The translations under genes were made by a program, and so were the position numbers. From contig JAAOMT010000790.1 in the NCBI GenBank assembly GCA_016748015.1, forward strand, positions 100,368 through 164,367: a DNA stretch of 64,000 nt. Direction: 5' to 3'. Numbering within the stretch: the first letter of the stretch is position 1; each line of letters starts with the position of its first letter. The stretch comes from Geosiphon pyriformis (lineage: Eukaryota > Glomeromycota > Glomeromycetes > Archaeosporales > Geosiphonaceae). This document shows positions 45,234 to 57,220 of the stretch, in pieces. The notes beneath the pieces were generated by a model, which was given only the letters and a program-made list of their open reading frames with translations, made no database searches and was not told the origin of the DNA.

Positions 45234-45984
45234 TATTACTCATAAAAAAAAGCATACAAAAAAAATAGTAAGAAAAAACAAATAGACCAATAAAAAAATA
45301 GTAGTTAACACATGAGCACATTGCTTAAAAAATTATAGCACATTGTTCAAGAATGTAAGTAATCTCATAGAACCCAAATTATGTATATATAGCAAGAGCA
45401 TTAAAAGCAAAAAAGAAAGAAGTATCAAGATTTTTCTATTAAAAACATCTTAGTTAGAATTATTAATATCAATAAATAATTATTTGCTATCTAAATTACT
45501 TTCTTTACTATTAATACTTCATGTTAATAATATTCGATACTTGATTACACTAGAACAATAGTTCTTGATTATGACTATTGATGAGATACTAACTTTTATT
45601 GTCTTGGCTTATTTTCTTTACTTTCTCTTTATTTATTTTTTTTAAGTTTTGTTTATTTGTTGTTTACTAATTAATTAATACACAAAGGTACTAATATCAG
45701 GATATAGCACTAATAAAAAACCCAGAAATAAAGATAAACACTTATAATTGAGAATAGCTTACTAGGAGATTGCCAGCCATCACACCAAGAAAAAAATTGA
45801 CAAAATTGCAATTTTAGGAAACAACAGATAAAACAATCATTGAATCTCTGTTCATTATACAAAAAACTTAAACCAAAACCTTTAAATACCAAAAACCTTC
45901 AAATAATATCTATTGTATCAACTTCTAAGTACCAAGTTATGAATTTGTTATTTAATTTAAGATCCCAAATAATTATCTGTAACA
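45234..45984 (+). repeat. 3' LTR of element C (family I)
   Basis: 751 bp from TATTACTCAT (TGTTAC with G to A) to CTGTAACA. It is about 100 bp shorter than the 5' LTR, owing to lost GCACATTGCTT-type repeats (about 45310-45350). TATATATAG at 45384-45392. It ends at LINE L3 with GCAC (45985-45988). Confidence 0.9.
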
Positions 45985-47470
45985 GCACCCAAAATTTGTT
46001 ACCAAAGGCAGCAGAATAAAAAATCAGAACATTTTTTTTTGCATACAATCTTACCAACTAAAGATGATAATCTACTAAAGCAATTTTTTTAAATGTTTTC
46101 AAAAACCTAAAAGTAAACACAATTGGTGTATTACACTCTAAAGCAAAATATCCAAAATACTTACACTTCTTGCAACAAACCAAATTCATTCTAGTCCAAA
46201 AGAGCTTTACTTTACCAAAAATAAGCTTTGTGCAAAAGGCCAATTCCAATTTTTCATCAGATTTAAAGCCAACTACAGCACAGTGAATTCTATTATCAGT
46301 GTTTAATGACCAATTAATAATACATGTTTTCTTACCAGCCCTTTCCAAAAAAGTTCCAAGATTATGGACTGTTGTTCCTATTAGCAAAGTAAACAGAAGT
46401 GCTCTAAACTGATTCTTTAATGCCCAGACATCTTGATTTTTTATGGCTTTAACCACATGTATTAAATCTTTTCCAATTAAAAATGACTATCTTGCTACCA
46501 ATTGATTGCTCTGAGCCAATTTGACAAACTTTATCACAGTCTTTTATTACAGTCCAACCAATTGTAATTGAATTGACATTATCTTATCAAACTTGGCTAT
46601 TGTGACAATAATCATATCTTTTGGCATATTTATAAGAATTTATTTGATAATTACAGTCCAATCTAATCAAATTCTTTGTCTTTTAAAATTATTATTTACT
46701 TTTGTTCTTTTTTTTTAGCCAATAACACAGTTTTGTTTATGCTCTCTTCTAATGTAAACATTGATCTGATGATTTTTTCAAACTTTGAAGAAGTAGTGGC
46801 CTCTTTAAAACCATTGACAATTGAAAAAAATTTTCTAATGAGCTGAATTTTGGCCATTGCTAATTTCTTTTTTACAGCCGAAAGATTAATGTCTAATATA
46901 AATAATTTTTTTACAGCCATCTTGACCTAAGTTTTTACTATTTTTGGGTCAATCCACTTTTTGTTAAGAGAAATGTTAAGAAAAGAGGGGAAAGGATTTT
47001 TATTATCATCTATTTTAAAGTTAATCACACTGATAAGAGAGTCATTAATTAGACCAGTATTAACTCTTTTTGTTTTAAGAGTTGTTGCTGCTAAGCCAAA
47101 AATAAAGCCACCACCAAAACTTATTGCAGCACCAACAAATTTATCTTTACTAAGCTCACCATTTATATTTAAAAACACTCCACTATTAAGACTAGGTTTG
47201 ATTAAAGAAATTTTTTTTTGTCATCTGAATGCTTAATATTGCTTATTAAAATCTTTTTTTCCTAAGAAAAAGTATTATTAATGGGACCATAAAGAGCTTC
47301 TTTAAGTGTTTTTTTTTAGACATAATAATACCAGAAGCAGCCTTTAGATTTACCACAAAAAAATTACTAATTTAAGAAATATTAAAAGTAATATAACAGA
47401 AAAAACAAAAACAAAAATTTTTTCATAGAAAAAATACTTTTTGAAAAATTTGGAAAGTAAGAAAAAAAGT
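45985..47470 (-). pseudogene. LINE L3: 5' end and ORF1 up to the zinc knuckle
   Basis: On the minus strand the ORF1 of LINE L3. Near 47350 it has AASGIIMSKKKHL, like the fresher copy at 57221. Next: GLAATTLKTKRVNTGL..KKWIDPKIVKT (47178-46927), FILDINLSAVKKKLAMAKIQLIRKFFSIVNGF..FEKIIRSMFTLEESI (46920-46740), then the RNA-binding-like part VKAIKNQDVWALKNQFRALLFTLLIGTTVHNLGTF (46456), CCHC knuckle CKKCKYFGYFALEC (about 46160). It ends at ..FWVQ where element C entered. ORF1 packages LINE RNA. Confidence 0.83.
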
Positions 47471-47959
47471 AGTTTTATTATCTGATATATCTTTAAGCAA
47501 ATTTTTAATTAATATTAATTAATTTTTAAACATAAAAATTAATTCAGATAAAAAATAAATAATATTTTATTGGTTAATAATAATTATTAAAAATAAAACT
47601 TATTTTAATTTTAAAACAAATATTTTTAAAGTAAAATAAATTAACACTAATAATATAAATAATTCTTTTATTAAAACTCTAAATTATAATATTAATAATA
47701 AGAAAATATTTTATTTTATTTTATTTTATTGTTTTAGATAAATTAATTTTAAAATAATAAAAACTCCAATAAAAAATTATTTATATTAAATATCAATTTA
47801 ATTATTATTAAAAAAAATCTGTTATGATAAGATTAATAATTAAATAATTGTTTTTTATAAATAAATTTAAAAAAACTATTATCTTTTTAAAATTTAAAAA
47901 AAAAATTAAACTTTTATTTTTAAAAAAAAATATAAATAAAACTGAAATTTTAATAATCA
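47471..47959. other. AT-rich spacer
   Basis: Almost only A/T with homopolymer runs. No gene or recognisable repeat seen. Confidence 0.6.
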
Positions 47960-47970
47960 AAAGAAAATTT

Positions 47971-48320
47971 AATTCATGCTAAGCATTGTGCTTATATGGA
48001 AAAGAATGGATTGATCCCACTGGATGGTTCAGCCATCATCTCAGTTCATGGTTTGGCTTCAAGGTTTTCTGTAGGAGTGGTTAAGTTACTTGGCATCATT
48101 GATGCTTTAGGTGTTCATTTTGGTTTTCACAAGCCTTGTTTGTTCTTTTCAGGTTTAGGTGATTCGGTATCAGTTTATATAGCTGCATAGTATTGTTCTG
48201 ATTGGTCTGAGTGGCTGGTCACGTGTAGAAAGTGCATGATTCATGCCTAGTTTAGATCAATTCTTTGATGTATAGCACTAGGTAGTATTTGGACCTTACT
48301 TGTTAAGCATTAATAAAAAA
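47971..48320 (+). mobile_element. LINE fragment L4, 5'-truncated, with target duplication
   Basis: A 350-bp insertion holding only the last 70 codons of LINE ORF2 (HCAYMEKNGLIPLDGSAIISVHGLASRFSVGVVKLLG..SVSVYIAA, stop at 48188-48190), the conserved 3' UTR with hairpin GCATGATTCATGC (48234-48246) and a TAATAAAAA tail. Perfect 11-bp target duplication AAAGAAAATTT (47960-47970 and 48321-48331). It has no internal stop, so it is a relatively young insertion in an AT desert. Confidence 0.92.
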
Positions 48321-48331
48321 AAAGAAAATTT

Positions 48332-48806
48332 TGGTTAATAATAATTTTAAAAAACAAAAAATTGTTATAATAATTAAATTATAAATATGTTTAAGAAAAT
48401 AATTGTTTTAATTTTATTTAAGTTTAATTAAATAATATCAAATTAATTGTAGTTTATTAAACTATAACAAAAACCTAATAAAATTTATTAAATTAAATCA
48501 GATTAATCTAATATTTATATAATTAATTTAAATTAACAAAAATTTAGAACATATAATTAAAACTAATATAGATTAAACAGTTTAATTATTAAAATATTGT
48601 TTTAAAATATTGTTATTTATTTTATTTAAAAATACAATTGTATATAATCTTGGTATTTTTTTAAAAAAACTTATATTATAAATAATTAAATAATATATTA
48701 ATCTGTAAATTGGTGTTTTAAGTTTGTTAATTTATTTGAAAATTTTGGTTAATTAAATTTTTTATATAATAGACAAAAATTTGTTAGTAATAATAAACAG
48801 TATTTT
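48332..48806 (-). repeat. AT-rich DNA with a decayed LTR fragment
   Basis: 48332-48650 shows nothing but A/T. About 48690-48800 reads like the R/U5 end of a minus-oriented LTR (AATTGGTGTTTTAAG; GAAAATTTTGGTT; TATAATAGACAAAAATTT), compared with 12960-13070. It is strongly decayed and only partial. Confidence 0.45.
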
Positions 48807-49418
48807 TTTTTTTTTTCATTTAATGAATGAGGTCCAAACACTACCTAATATAATAAATCAGCTAAGTGATCTAAATTAGACATGAATCATGTATTTTTTA
48901 CATGTAACCAGTTACTCAAACTAATCAAGACAATACTATGTATCTATATGAATTGAAACCACACTATCTAAACCTGAAAAAAACCAACAAGAACTATAAA
49001 AACCAAAACCAACACTAAAAGTGTCAGCAATACCCAACAATTTAACTACACTAGCAGAAAGTACTAAAGAAAACCCAGATACTAAGACTGGAAAAAATCC
49101 ATTATGTGGAATTAACTCACTCTTCTTCATAAATATCTGATGTTTAACACAGGCCAACTAAACCTCTTTCCTGAATGCAAGGCCAAATCTGCACATAAAG
49201 TCTATAATTGTCTAATCCGCAATTTTAGAATCATTAAAAATAGAAAAAGATTCCCAATATCAATTATTGAAAACAAAACCCTTGCTCAAAATCACACAAA
49301 TAGCAATATTAAAAGAACAGGAACTCAAACATTATGACATACATAATACTGAGTATGATAGACCAGAAATTACCCCCCATTTAGCTGTATAGGTATTTAG
49401 CAACTGAACATAAACATT
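48807..49418 (-). mobile_element. LINE fragment L6, 5'-truncated, with target duplication
   Basis: Minus-strand LINE ORF2 C-terminus (SKGFVFNN; KIADQTIIDFMCRFGLAFRKEV; KSELIPHNGFFPVLVSGFSLVLSASVVKLLGIADTFSVGFGF; end VVSIHIDT at 48936) with 3' UTR (hairpin CATGAATCATG at 48881-48891) and poly-A (poly-T at 48806-48822). Duplication ACAGTATTT at 48798-48806 and 49419-49427. Two or three stops. Confidence 0.88.
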
Positions 49419-49427
49419 ACAGTATTT

Positions 49428-49879
49428 AATGTTTAATTTTTTTAATATAGTAATTGATTTATTTTAATATTTTTATTTTTTTAATAAATAATTTAATAAA
49501 TTAATTTTATGTTTATTTTTGTGTTTTTTATCAATATTATAGTATTAAAAATATAATATTTTTATGTAAAAAAGTACAAAACATATTTGAAAATTAGTAT
49601 TAAAATTATAAAAAAAAACTATATTATTAAAATTAAATTAACAAATATTAACTAACAAAAAAGTAAAAGATTAATAATTAACTTAATTATAATCAAATTA
49701 TAATACAATTTAATTAAAAATCTAAATTAAATACAAAAAAATCTTAGCAAACTACTTTGTTTTAATAATATTTTTAGATTTTTTGAATTTTTGTTTAATA
49801 TATAAATTAGTTTTTTAATTTTGAAAAGAAGTTTAAGTGTTTATAATTTTTAAATTATATGAGTAAAAAAAAGTTTTAA
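49428..49879. other. AT-rich spacer
   Basis: A/T-only DNA before the start of recognisable LINE L5. It may be the decayed 5' part of L5, but I see no supportable coding remnant. Confidence 0.5.
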
Positions 49880-50869
49880 CCAATATCAGACTTATTATCT
49901 TGATTAACATTGCTTGTAAAATTTTATTTAAGATTTTTTTAAACAAAATTTCTTTAACTTATAACAAATTTGGTATTTTTTATGATAACAATTTTTCTGT
50001 GTTAAAAAGTATTATTATTTAGTTTTTTATTTTTGTAATAAGCTTAATTATAAAAAATATATTAAAAAAAATTATAAAGTTTAATTGGTTTTATAAAACA
50101 TATATAAAGTATATAATTTTATTAGATAATATTACAGTTTGGTTAAAATAAAAATATATAAGTGGTTTATAAAATTTTTTGGTAATATTTACAATAACAA
50201 AATTAATTAAATTATGACAAATTTTAGATTGACTAATAAATACCAAGTACATGATAATTTAAATTAATGTAAAATTTTCTTTTCTTTGTTTTAAAAAATT
50301 TTTTATGATTCTTTTTTGTGTAAAATAAAAAGACTTAAAAGTTTGTTTAATTATTAAATTGATATTAAATTTGTTGTTAAGACTGGCAGAATTAAAAATT
50401 AAGCTAAATTAACTGTTTTTTTAACAGCTAGTACATTTGTTAATAATACAATCTAAATTAATAATAATATGATTATAATTTAATATATTTTAAATATTGT
50501 TAGTAAGTTCTTTATAATTAATAATATTTTAATTAACAGTAAAAAAAATGATTTGTTATTTTATAAATATATAAGTTAAAAATTTTTTATTGTCAATATG
50601 TAAAATGTTAATTTTTATTGCAAAAAAAAAAAAAAATTTTATAGATATCTAGATATTTTTTTGTTATTAAAGAATCTAAATTTAGTTTAACTAAAACTTA
50701 TTTAGATATTCGGTTTTTTTTAATATGGTTTTAAAAAAAATTATCTTAAACAAACAATTTTTTTATTTAATTTTGGCTGTATTACAAATTATAGTTAATT
50801 ATAAAACTTAATTCAGTTTTGTTTCTAAAAGTATATATAATAAATAAAATATGTTAATTAAAAAAAATC

Positions 50870-51855
50870 TAAGGGTTGTTATTGGAGATTTTTGGTTTTT
50901 TTTTTTAATATTGTTGTTGTTGTTTTATTGTTAATTTTTAATTATTAAAAGTAATTAAATCTTCAATAATTAAATTTATTTTTAAATTGTTTCCTATAAT
51001 TTAAATTGCTGAGTTTATAAATAGAATAGCCAATTTTATACTAATTGTTTATATAGTTACTTTGTAATACAAATCAACTTTTTTTAGAAAATACTTGTTT
51101 AAAAGCTTATTCAAAATGTATAGTTACTTTGCTAAAAAAGTTAATTCTTTTACAAAAATTTTGTTTATAAACTATTTTAATAGATATAATAATAAAAGAA
51201 AAGAAAAATAAAAAAAATGTAAAAAAAAAAGATTTTATTAAGGAAATTATCTGCTGTTTAAGCCTAAAATTACTAACAAATTACTGAAATTAATAGTTAG
51301 TTAATTTTAAAATATTAATTAAAATTTGGGAAAATTTTAAGTAAAATTAATTATAAATTTGTTGTTTTTAATATAGTTTTTGTTGAAGTGATTTGTATAA
51401 ATATTTTAAGAAAAATATTTTTAATAAAGATAAATTCTAACTAAAATATATTTTTTTAAAAAAAAAGCTCTTTTTTTATACAATTTGTTATAATACTAGT
51501 TTGTAAACTTGTATTTTTATTTTTATTATTAGTTTGCCAAATTAAAGATATATTTTAGCAAAGTATAAGTTATTTCTACAAATTATTGAATATTTTAGTA
51601 AATTATTAATTATTTCAGTAAATTTTTACAAATTTTGGTAAATTCTTAAATGTTATATAATTTATGGTATTGTATAATCTGATTATTACAATTTGTGTAT
51701 TATATAAATTGAGTTTATTAATTGGATGATAATTTTGGTAATTTAACTAAATAATATGTAATAATAATTAATAATAATAATAAATATTAATTAATAATAA
51801 GAATTATAAAAGTAATTTTATGTTAAATAATAACTCAAATTTTTACTGATAATAA
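50870..51855. other. Unassigned AT-rich insertion in L5
   Basis: About 985 bp between LIKKN (about 50865) and GLPKNF (about 51862), adjacent in intact LINEs. It is AT-rich with short recurring units such as TTTTAGTAAATT and TTTTGGTAAATT (about 51590-51650). No coding trace. It may be a decayed LTR or miniature element. Confidence 0.4.
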
Positions 51856-52089
51856 AATAAAAATTGGCTTACCAAAGAATTTTCTTAATAAAATTTTATA
51901 TTACCTATTTTTATATAGTTTAAAGTCATTTAAACAATTGTAAAGAAAATAAGGTGGCTTTATATTGTTTTTTTCAAATATTAATAGTATTTTTAGTTGT
52001 CTATTTAATTATAAATCTTTGGATTTGCAAGTATTAAACTAGTTTTTGTTATTTAAATAGAAAAACCAGTCCAAAATTATTAAAAAAAC

Positions 52090-53040
52090 GTAATTACTAT
52101 GTAATAATATAAAAAAACATAAATAACACAAAATAATACAAAATAATACAAAATATTATAAAATAACTCAAAATAATACAAGATAACACAATAATACAAA
52201 ATAGCACAGAATAACTAATAAGAATATAGGATAACTAGTTATAATAAAAAAAAATAAAACAATAGTTAAAATAATAATTAATAATTAATAATAACAAGCA
52301 ATAAAAAGAAATTTTGTAAAACTAGAAAATATATATAAAAGCAAATAGTTTTAACAAATAAAAAAAACAGATTGGATAAAAATCAGTTTAATATTTTTAT
52401 ATTATTCTTAATCTTAAAAACTTCTTTCTTTTTTTCATTTTTTATATTTTAATTTTACCAAATAAAATATTATTGTTTAATTTACAAGTCTATAATTCTA
52501 ATACTCTAATTGTCAAAATTTGATTAATTGTTTTTGTTTATTTTTATTTCAAATCAGATAAAATTAGCATAATTACTTTTAAAACTTTAATAATTTAAAC
52601 TAATTGCTCTTAATTATAGCAATTAACAGAATACTAATTTTTTGTTTTTTTTGTAAAATAACAACATTAAAAATCAACTGCTTAGAAATAAACTTTGTAA
52701 TAATCTAGTAAAAAAAAGCTTTCTCTAAGTTTAAATATTCACTTTATTTTATTAGCTTATCAGAAAAACAAAAAAACAATATTAGATCTTAGTAACTATA
52801 CTTATTAATTCAGAAAAAAATACAATTATAACAATACAATTAAAAAAACAACATTTTTGTGTCTTATAACAAAAATACTTAATAAGTAAAACTTTAGACA
52901 GAAAAATTTTCAGAAATTAATAACTAATTTTATTATCAAAACTAATTTATTTAAACTTAATTTGTTCTCAATATTAAATTATAAATACTAATATTATAAA
53001 CATACTTAATTAAATTTATTTATAATATTTTTTAACCATT
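52090..53040 (+). repeat. Decayed solo LTR in L5
   Basis: LINE L5 is interrupted here. Three blocks match gypsy LTRs: AACTAATTGCTCTTAATTATAGC (about 52597), AAACTTTGTAATAATCTAGTAAAAA (about 52690) and ATTAGCTTATCAGAAAAACA (about 52752). These equal the AACAATAGCTCTTAATCATGGC, GATAGCCTGGTAAAAG and ATAGCTTACCAGAAGGGCA blocks of elements A and B. A reiterated AAAATAATACAA stretch (52110-52210) precedes them. Ends are uncertain. Confidence 0.6.
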
Positions 53041-54905
53041 TTTTACATTTTCTGATAAGATTAAAAATCAGTTTAGTGAACAATTTTTTGGCTGAAATTG
53101 TGAAATTTTTTTTGAACTGTAATATTTTCTTAATTAACAATTTGCTCTTAGCATTTTATTTCTTTATTGGTATTTTAATGTTTTTTATTTTGAAACAAAC
53201 AGTTTTTTACAATATTTTTTGCTCTTTTAAGAGATTTGGTATTGTTTTTACTAAACAGTTTTACATTAAAAAAGATTTGAATTTTAATTAAAAAAGTTTT
53301 TATTACTAAAAAAAACTTAATTTTAGAGATCTTGTTTTTGTTTAGTTTAATTTAATATTTGAGTATTTGTATAATAAAGTTTTTTGTTGTAGTATTTTTG
53401 TTTTTTAATGGTGGTTTTTATTTCTTAAATATGCTTAATTTTTATTTTTTTTTAATGATAAAAAAAGTTTTACTGATAATATTTTGGATATTATTAATGT
53501 TTATACTAATAAATTTCCAAAAAATTTGGAAATATTTGATGTAAAAAATATCACAATTCTATTTTTTAATATAGATTTGGTTATTAGTATTAAAATAGGT
53601 GGTTTGGTCTTATTTACTTTAATGAAACTACTGATAATTACATTAACTTTGAAATAAATTTTCAATTTCTGTTTAGTTATAATATATTTTAATAGTTAAG
53701 CTGCTTTGAATGCTTATTTATCAGAGCTAAACTTAATAATATCAGATTTTTGTAATTATTATTAACTTAAAAAATATCAAGTTTTAAACTCTATTAAGAA
53801 TAAAATTATTAATATTACTTGATTCAAAGTTAAAGATTATTTGGATGTTTTTGGTAATAAGAAAACCAATAAGTTTGTTTATACTGTATCTAACTCAAGT
53901 TTGGTGTTTTCTATTAAGATTCATAAAAAATATAGATGAATAGATAATAATACAGTTTTAAAGAATACTTAGTATTTTGTTTGTAATATTTTTAGATCTA
54001 TTTATTATGTTTATTAAAAGATTAATTTTGGTTTTAATATGTTTACTGAAAATTTAATAAAAAATATTGACTAAACTAAAACTTTATTAATATAGCATTC
54101 TGACTTGTATATAATTTTTAAATTTATAAATAAACTTACAGCTAATTTTTGGTTTTATTTTATGAAAGCTTTCTATTGTTGTTTAAAAGCATTTATATAA
54201 CAGAAATTATTCTAATTTTTTATGTTTTTATTGTAAAAATGTCGAATTTTCTGATTATTTTTTGTGTACAAAATAAATTAGACTATTCAAAAAATTGCTT
54301 AGATTATGTATAACTTTTTGGGTATTTTTGTTTGGCTTGAACTTATTATTATTTTGTGTTTTATAAATGCTTTTAGTATATATTTTTAATAATATAATTT
54401 ATACTATTTTATGTAAAAATATGGTTTTTAAATTATAATATTTAGAAGCTTTATCTGTTTTGGTTGCTTCAAGATTATAATTGAGTGTATTATAAATTTT
54501 GTGCATAATATTGGAATAGTTTACTATAATAGTATTTAATTGATTAAATCTAAGTATAAAATACTTTAGGAAAAAAAAATTGATTATTTGTAATAAGTTT
54601 GCAATTTTTGTGGTATATAGTTTGTTTTATTTACTTTTTAATAAAGTCATAAAACTATTTAAGATTATAAAAGTATTTAACATTAATTTTGGTTTATGTA
54701 AATTGTGTTTATTTTTTTATAATATAAATTGTAATATTTTTATTAAGATAGATTTATAATGTTGCTTTGGTTGGCCTAAATAACTAATTATATGTAAAAA
54801 AAATGCATAATTTGTATTTAGTTTAGATTATTTAGTTTAATATATAATATTAGATAGCATTTGAACTTTATTCATTAAAAAATTAATAAAAAAAAAAAGC
54901 AAAAA

Positions 54906-57104
54906 TTTTTTTCTCTAATTTTATAATTATAATTAAAACAAAGAATAAAAAAGTTTTTAAATATTATTTTTTTTGTAATAACTAATAAAGTTTAATAATA
55001 AAAATTGTTTTTAACAATTTTTAACCTATTTTTTTATCTTTAATTAATGGTTTTTTTTCAGTTAAAATGTTTTTTAAAAAACATACTTAAGTAAGTTTTA
55101 GTGTTGTTTTTATTTTTTTTAAAAGTCTAAAAGTTTTTAATAATAAGTTAATTAATAAACTGATTTTTTTTGCTTTTATTATTAATATTATTATGATTTT
55201 TTTACAAATGACCAAAAAAATCAAAAATTCCAAAAAACAGCAATAATTGTTTATATCTATTATTATTATACTAAACTTTTTTATAGTTTTAAATAAAATT
55301 TTAGAAAATTTTTTTTTAATAATAACCAGTTTTTTTTTAATATAAAAAATAATAATATTAGCATATTTTTTAAGACAAGTTAAGATTAATCACTAATTGT
55401 ATTGCCAATTGTAATGTTTTTTGGCAAATTATTGCTGGAAAACAACTTATTAAGTTATTTAATTTTAAAGATTGAACTAATTAAATAGAAATTAATTTAA
55501 CTTTTTTTTGGTTTTTTAATATTGTCTTTAATAATATTTAAAAAACAATTTTTAGTTGTTAAAAATTTTTAAAATAAGTAATCTCTATTTTGGTGTTTAA
55601 TGTTATATTTAAAATTAAATTGACTTTAGTTAATTTTTTGTTTTATTTATTATCTGGTTTTATTAAATTTAAATTTGGTTTAAAAAATAATATTAAGTTG
55701 TTTTATATAGATTTTACTTTAAGTCTTTCTTAATTACTGTTACCAAAATTGTTGTTAGTAATTTTTTTTAATTATACTTAAAATTGCAAAATCTTTTATA
55801 GTAATTTCTGTTTTTTTTCTTTTTCTGTTGTATTATATAATATTCTTCTTAATATATTTTTTGATAATATTAAAAATATTCTTGGTGTTTTTAATATTTT
55901 TACTTTAGTTAAATTAAAATCTACTAGTTTGTAATAATATATTGTTATTAATTTTAAAAACTTTTTTTCTGATATTGTTTTTAATACTAGTTAAAAAAAT
56001 TTTTTTTTGCTTAACTAAAAAGAAATTTTTAGTTTAAGAAACACTTTTAAAACCAAATTGGTTAATTTTTTTTTAGTTGTACTGTCTTTAAAATCAATAA
56101 TTTGATTTTCAAATTGGTAATTATATTTGTTTTATTTCTTATTTTTTTAATTTTTATTATTATTAATGTTTTGCTATTATAATATTTAATTCTTATAAAT
56201 TTTTAAACCTTAGTATTATAAAAACTAGTATTTTACACAAATATTATATTTAATAAAAAATTTTTAAATATTATTAATATTATAAATATTAAAGTTTAGA
56301 TTATTTGTTTGCTAATTGCATAGTATTATAATCTTTTTTTTTTTAAATTATTAATTAATTTTGTTATTGACTTTAGATTTTTTGTATTATTTTTTGTTGA
56401 TAAAAAATTTTATGCTAAAGTTTTTGTCTTTTTGGCTTTTTTGCTTGTTATTTTTTTGGTTATTTTTGTTGTTAATTCTGTTATTAAATCTATATTGAAT
56501 TTTTTGAAATCTCAAATTTTAAGTTTAGCTGTTTTAATTAAATTAGTTATTAAACTAATTAACTTATTAATTAAATTAATTTAAACACTTTTTTTTCTAT
56601 GTATATAAAACTTAAAAATATTATTATAATTGTTTAAAATAAGATATTTGTTTTTAATAAAGCTTTAAACAAAAGTTAATATTAAGATAATTAAAGTTAA
56701 AATTAAATATAGTATTAAAACTAATTTAATAAATAATATTAATTATATATTAAACAAAAATATTTATTCATAGTTAATAACTGTTTAAAAACATTAATTT
56801 TTTAAAATTAATCTGAATCTAGATAAAATTACTAAATAATTAAGTAAATTAGTTGTAAATAGTATTTTATTATTATTATACATAAAATATTTTTTTAAAA
56901 TATATATTTTTTTAAATTTAATATAGTTTAGTCTAAATTAGATTTATATTTAATTACATATAAAAAATTTTTAATTAATATTTATTTTAAGTTTGTCATA
57001 TTATATTAAGTTATATTTAAGTTTATATATTAAATAAAAAATACATAATAATTTAATTTCTTTACAATTAATTTTTCTAAATATAAAAATAATATAATAT
57101 AAAA
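54906..57104 (+). pseudogene. AT-rich region with a possible decayed LINE ORF1
   Basis: Nearly pure A/T. Near 56480-56575 the plus strand reads SILNFLKSQILSLAVLIKLVIKLINLLIKLI, a heptad-like stretch resembling the coiled coil at the end of LINE ORF1 proteins. About 55410-55480 reads FWQIIAGKQLIKLFNFKD. These suggest a second type of LINE ORF1 decayed beyond annotation. The rest holds nothing I can support. Confidence 0.35.
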
Positions 57105-57220
57105 AACTTCTTTCTCTCTTATCTCCAAAAATCCTTAAAAAGCGCATTTTCTAAAAAAGAAGTTTTCTATTTTTTCTTGTTAGTTTTTTCAACATTTCTT
57201 TAAATAACAACCCTTTTGTT

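Larger units (their letters stand above)
28961..45984 (+). mobile_element. Ty3/gypsy element C, internally deleted, with two nested insertions
   Basis: LTR to LTR, C has gag fused near 42355 to the start of integrase, then ORF3. Protease, Cys-rich, dUTPase, RT and RNase H are absent. Element B sits in its 5' LTR and solo LTR G in its integrase. C lies within ORF1 of LINE L3. Flanks are GTGC (28957-28960 complement side) and GCAC (45985-45988), each one CpG-type transition from GCGC, and LINE ORF1 reads on in frame across the site. C is a non-autonomous derivative of family I. Confidence 0.9.
49880..54905 (+). mobile_element. LINE copy L5, very strongly decayed, with two insertions
   Basis: The plus strand preserves LINE order despite dozens of stops: LINIACKILFKI (about 49900, RT start), NNFSVLKS (about 49990), TASTFVNNTI-like FVDD remnant (about 50440), KQFFYLILAVLQIIVNYKT (about 50750). 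After an insertion, GLPKNFLNKILYYLFLYSLKSF (about 51862). After a solo LTR, NNFLAEIVKFFLNCNIFLINNL (about 53085), an RNase H remnant (about 53400-53900), a C-terminal part and a 3' UTR with a TAATAAAAA tail near 54890. It is almost completely converted to A/T. Confidence 0.75.
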
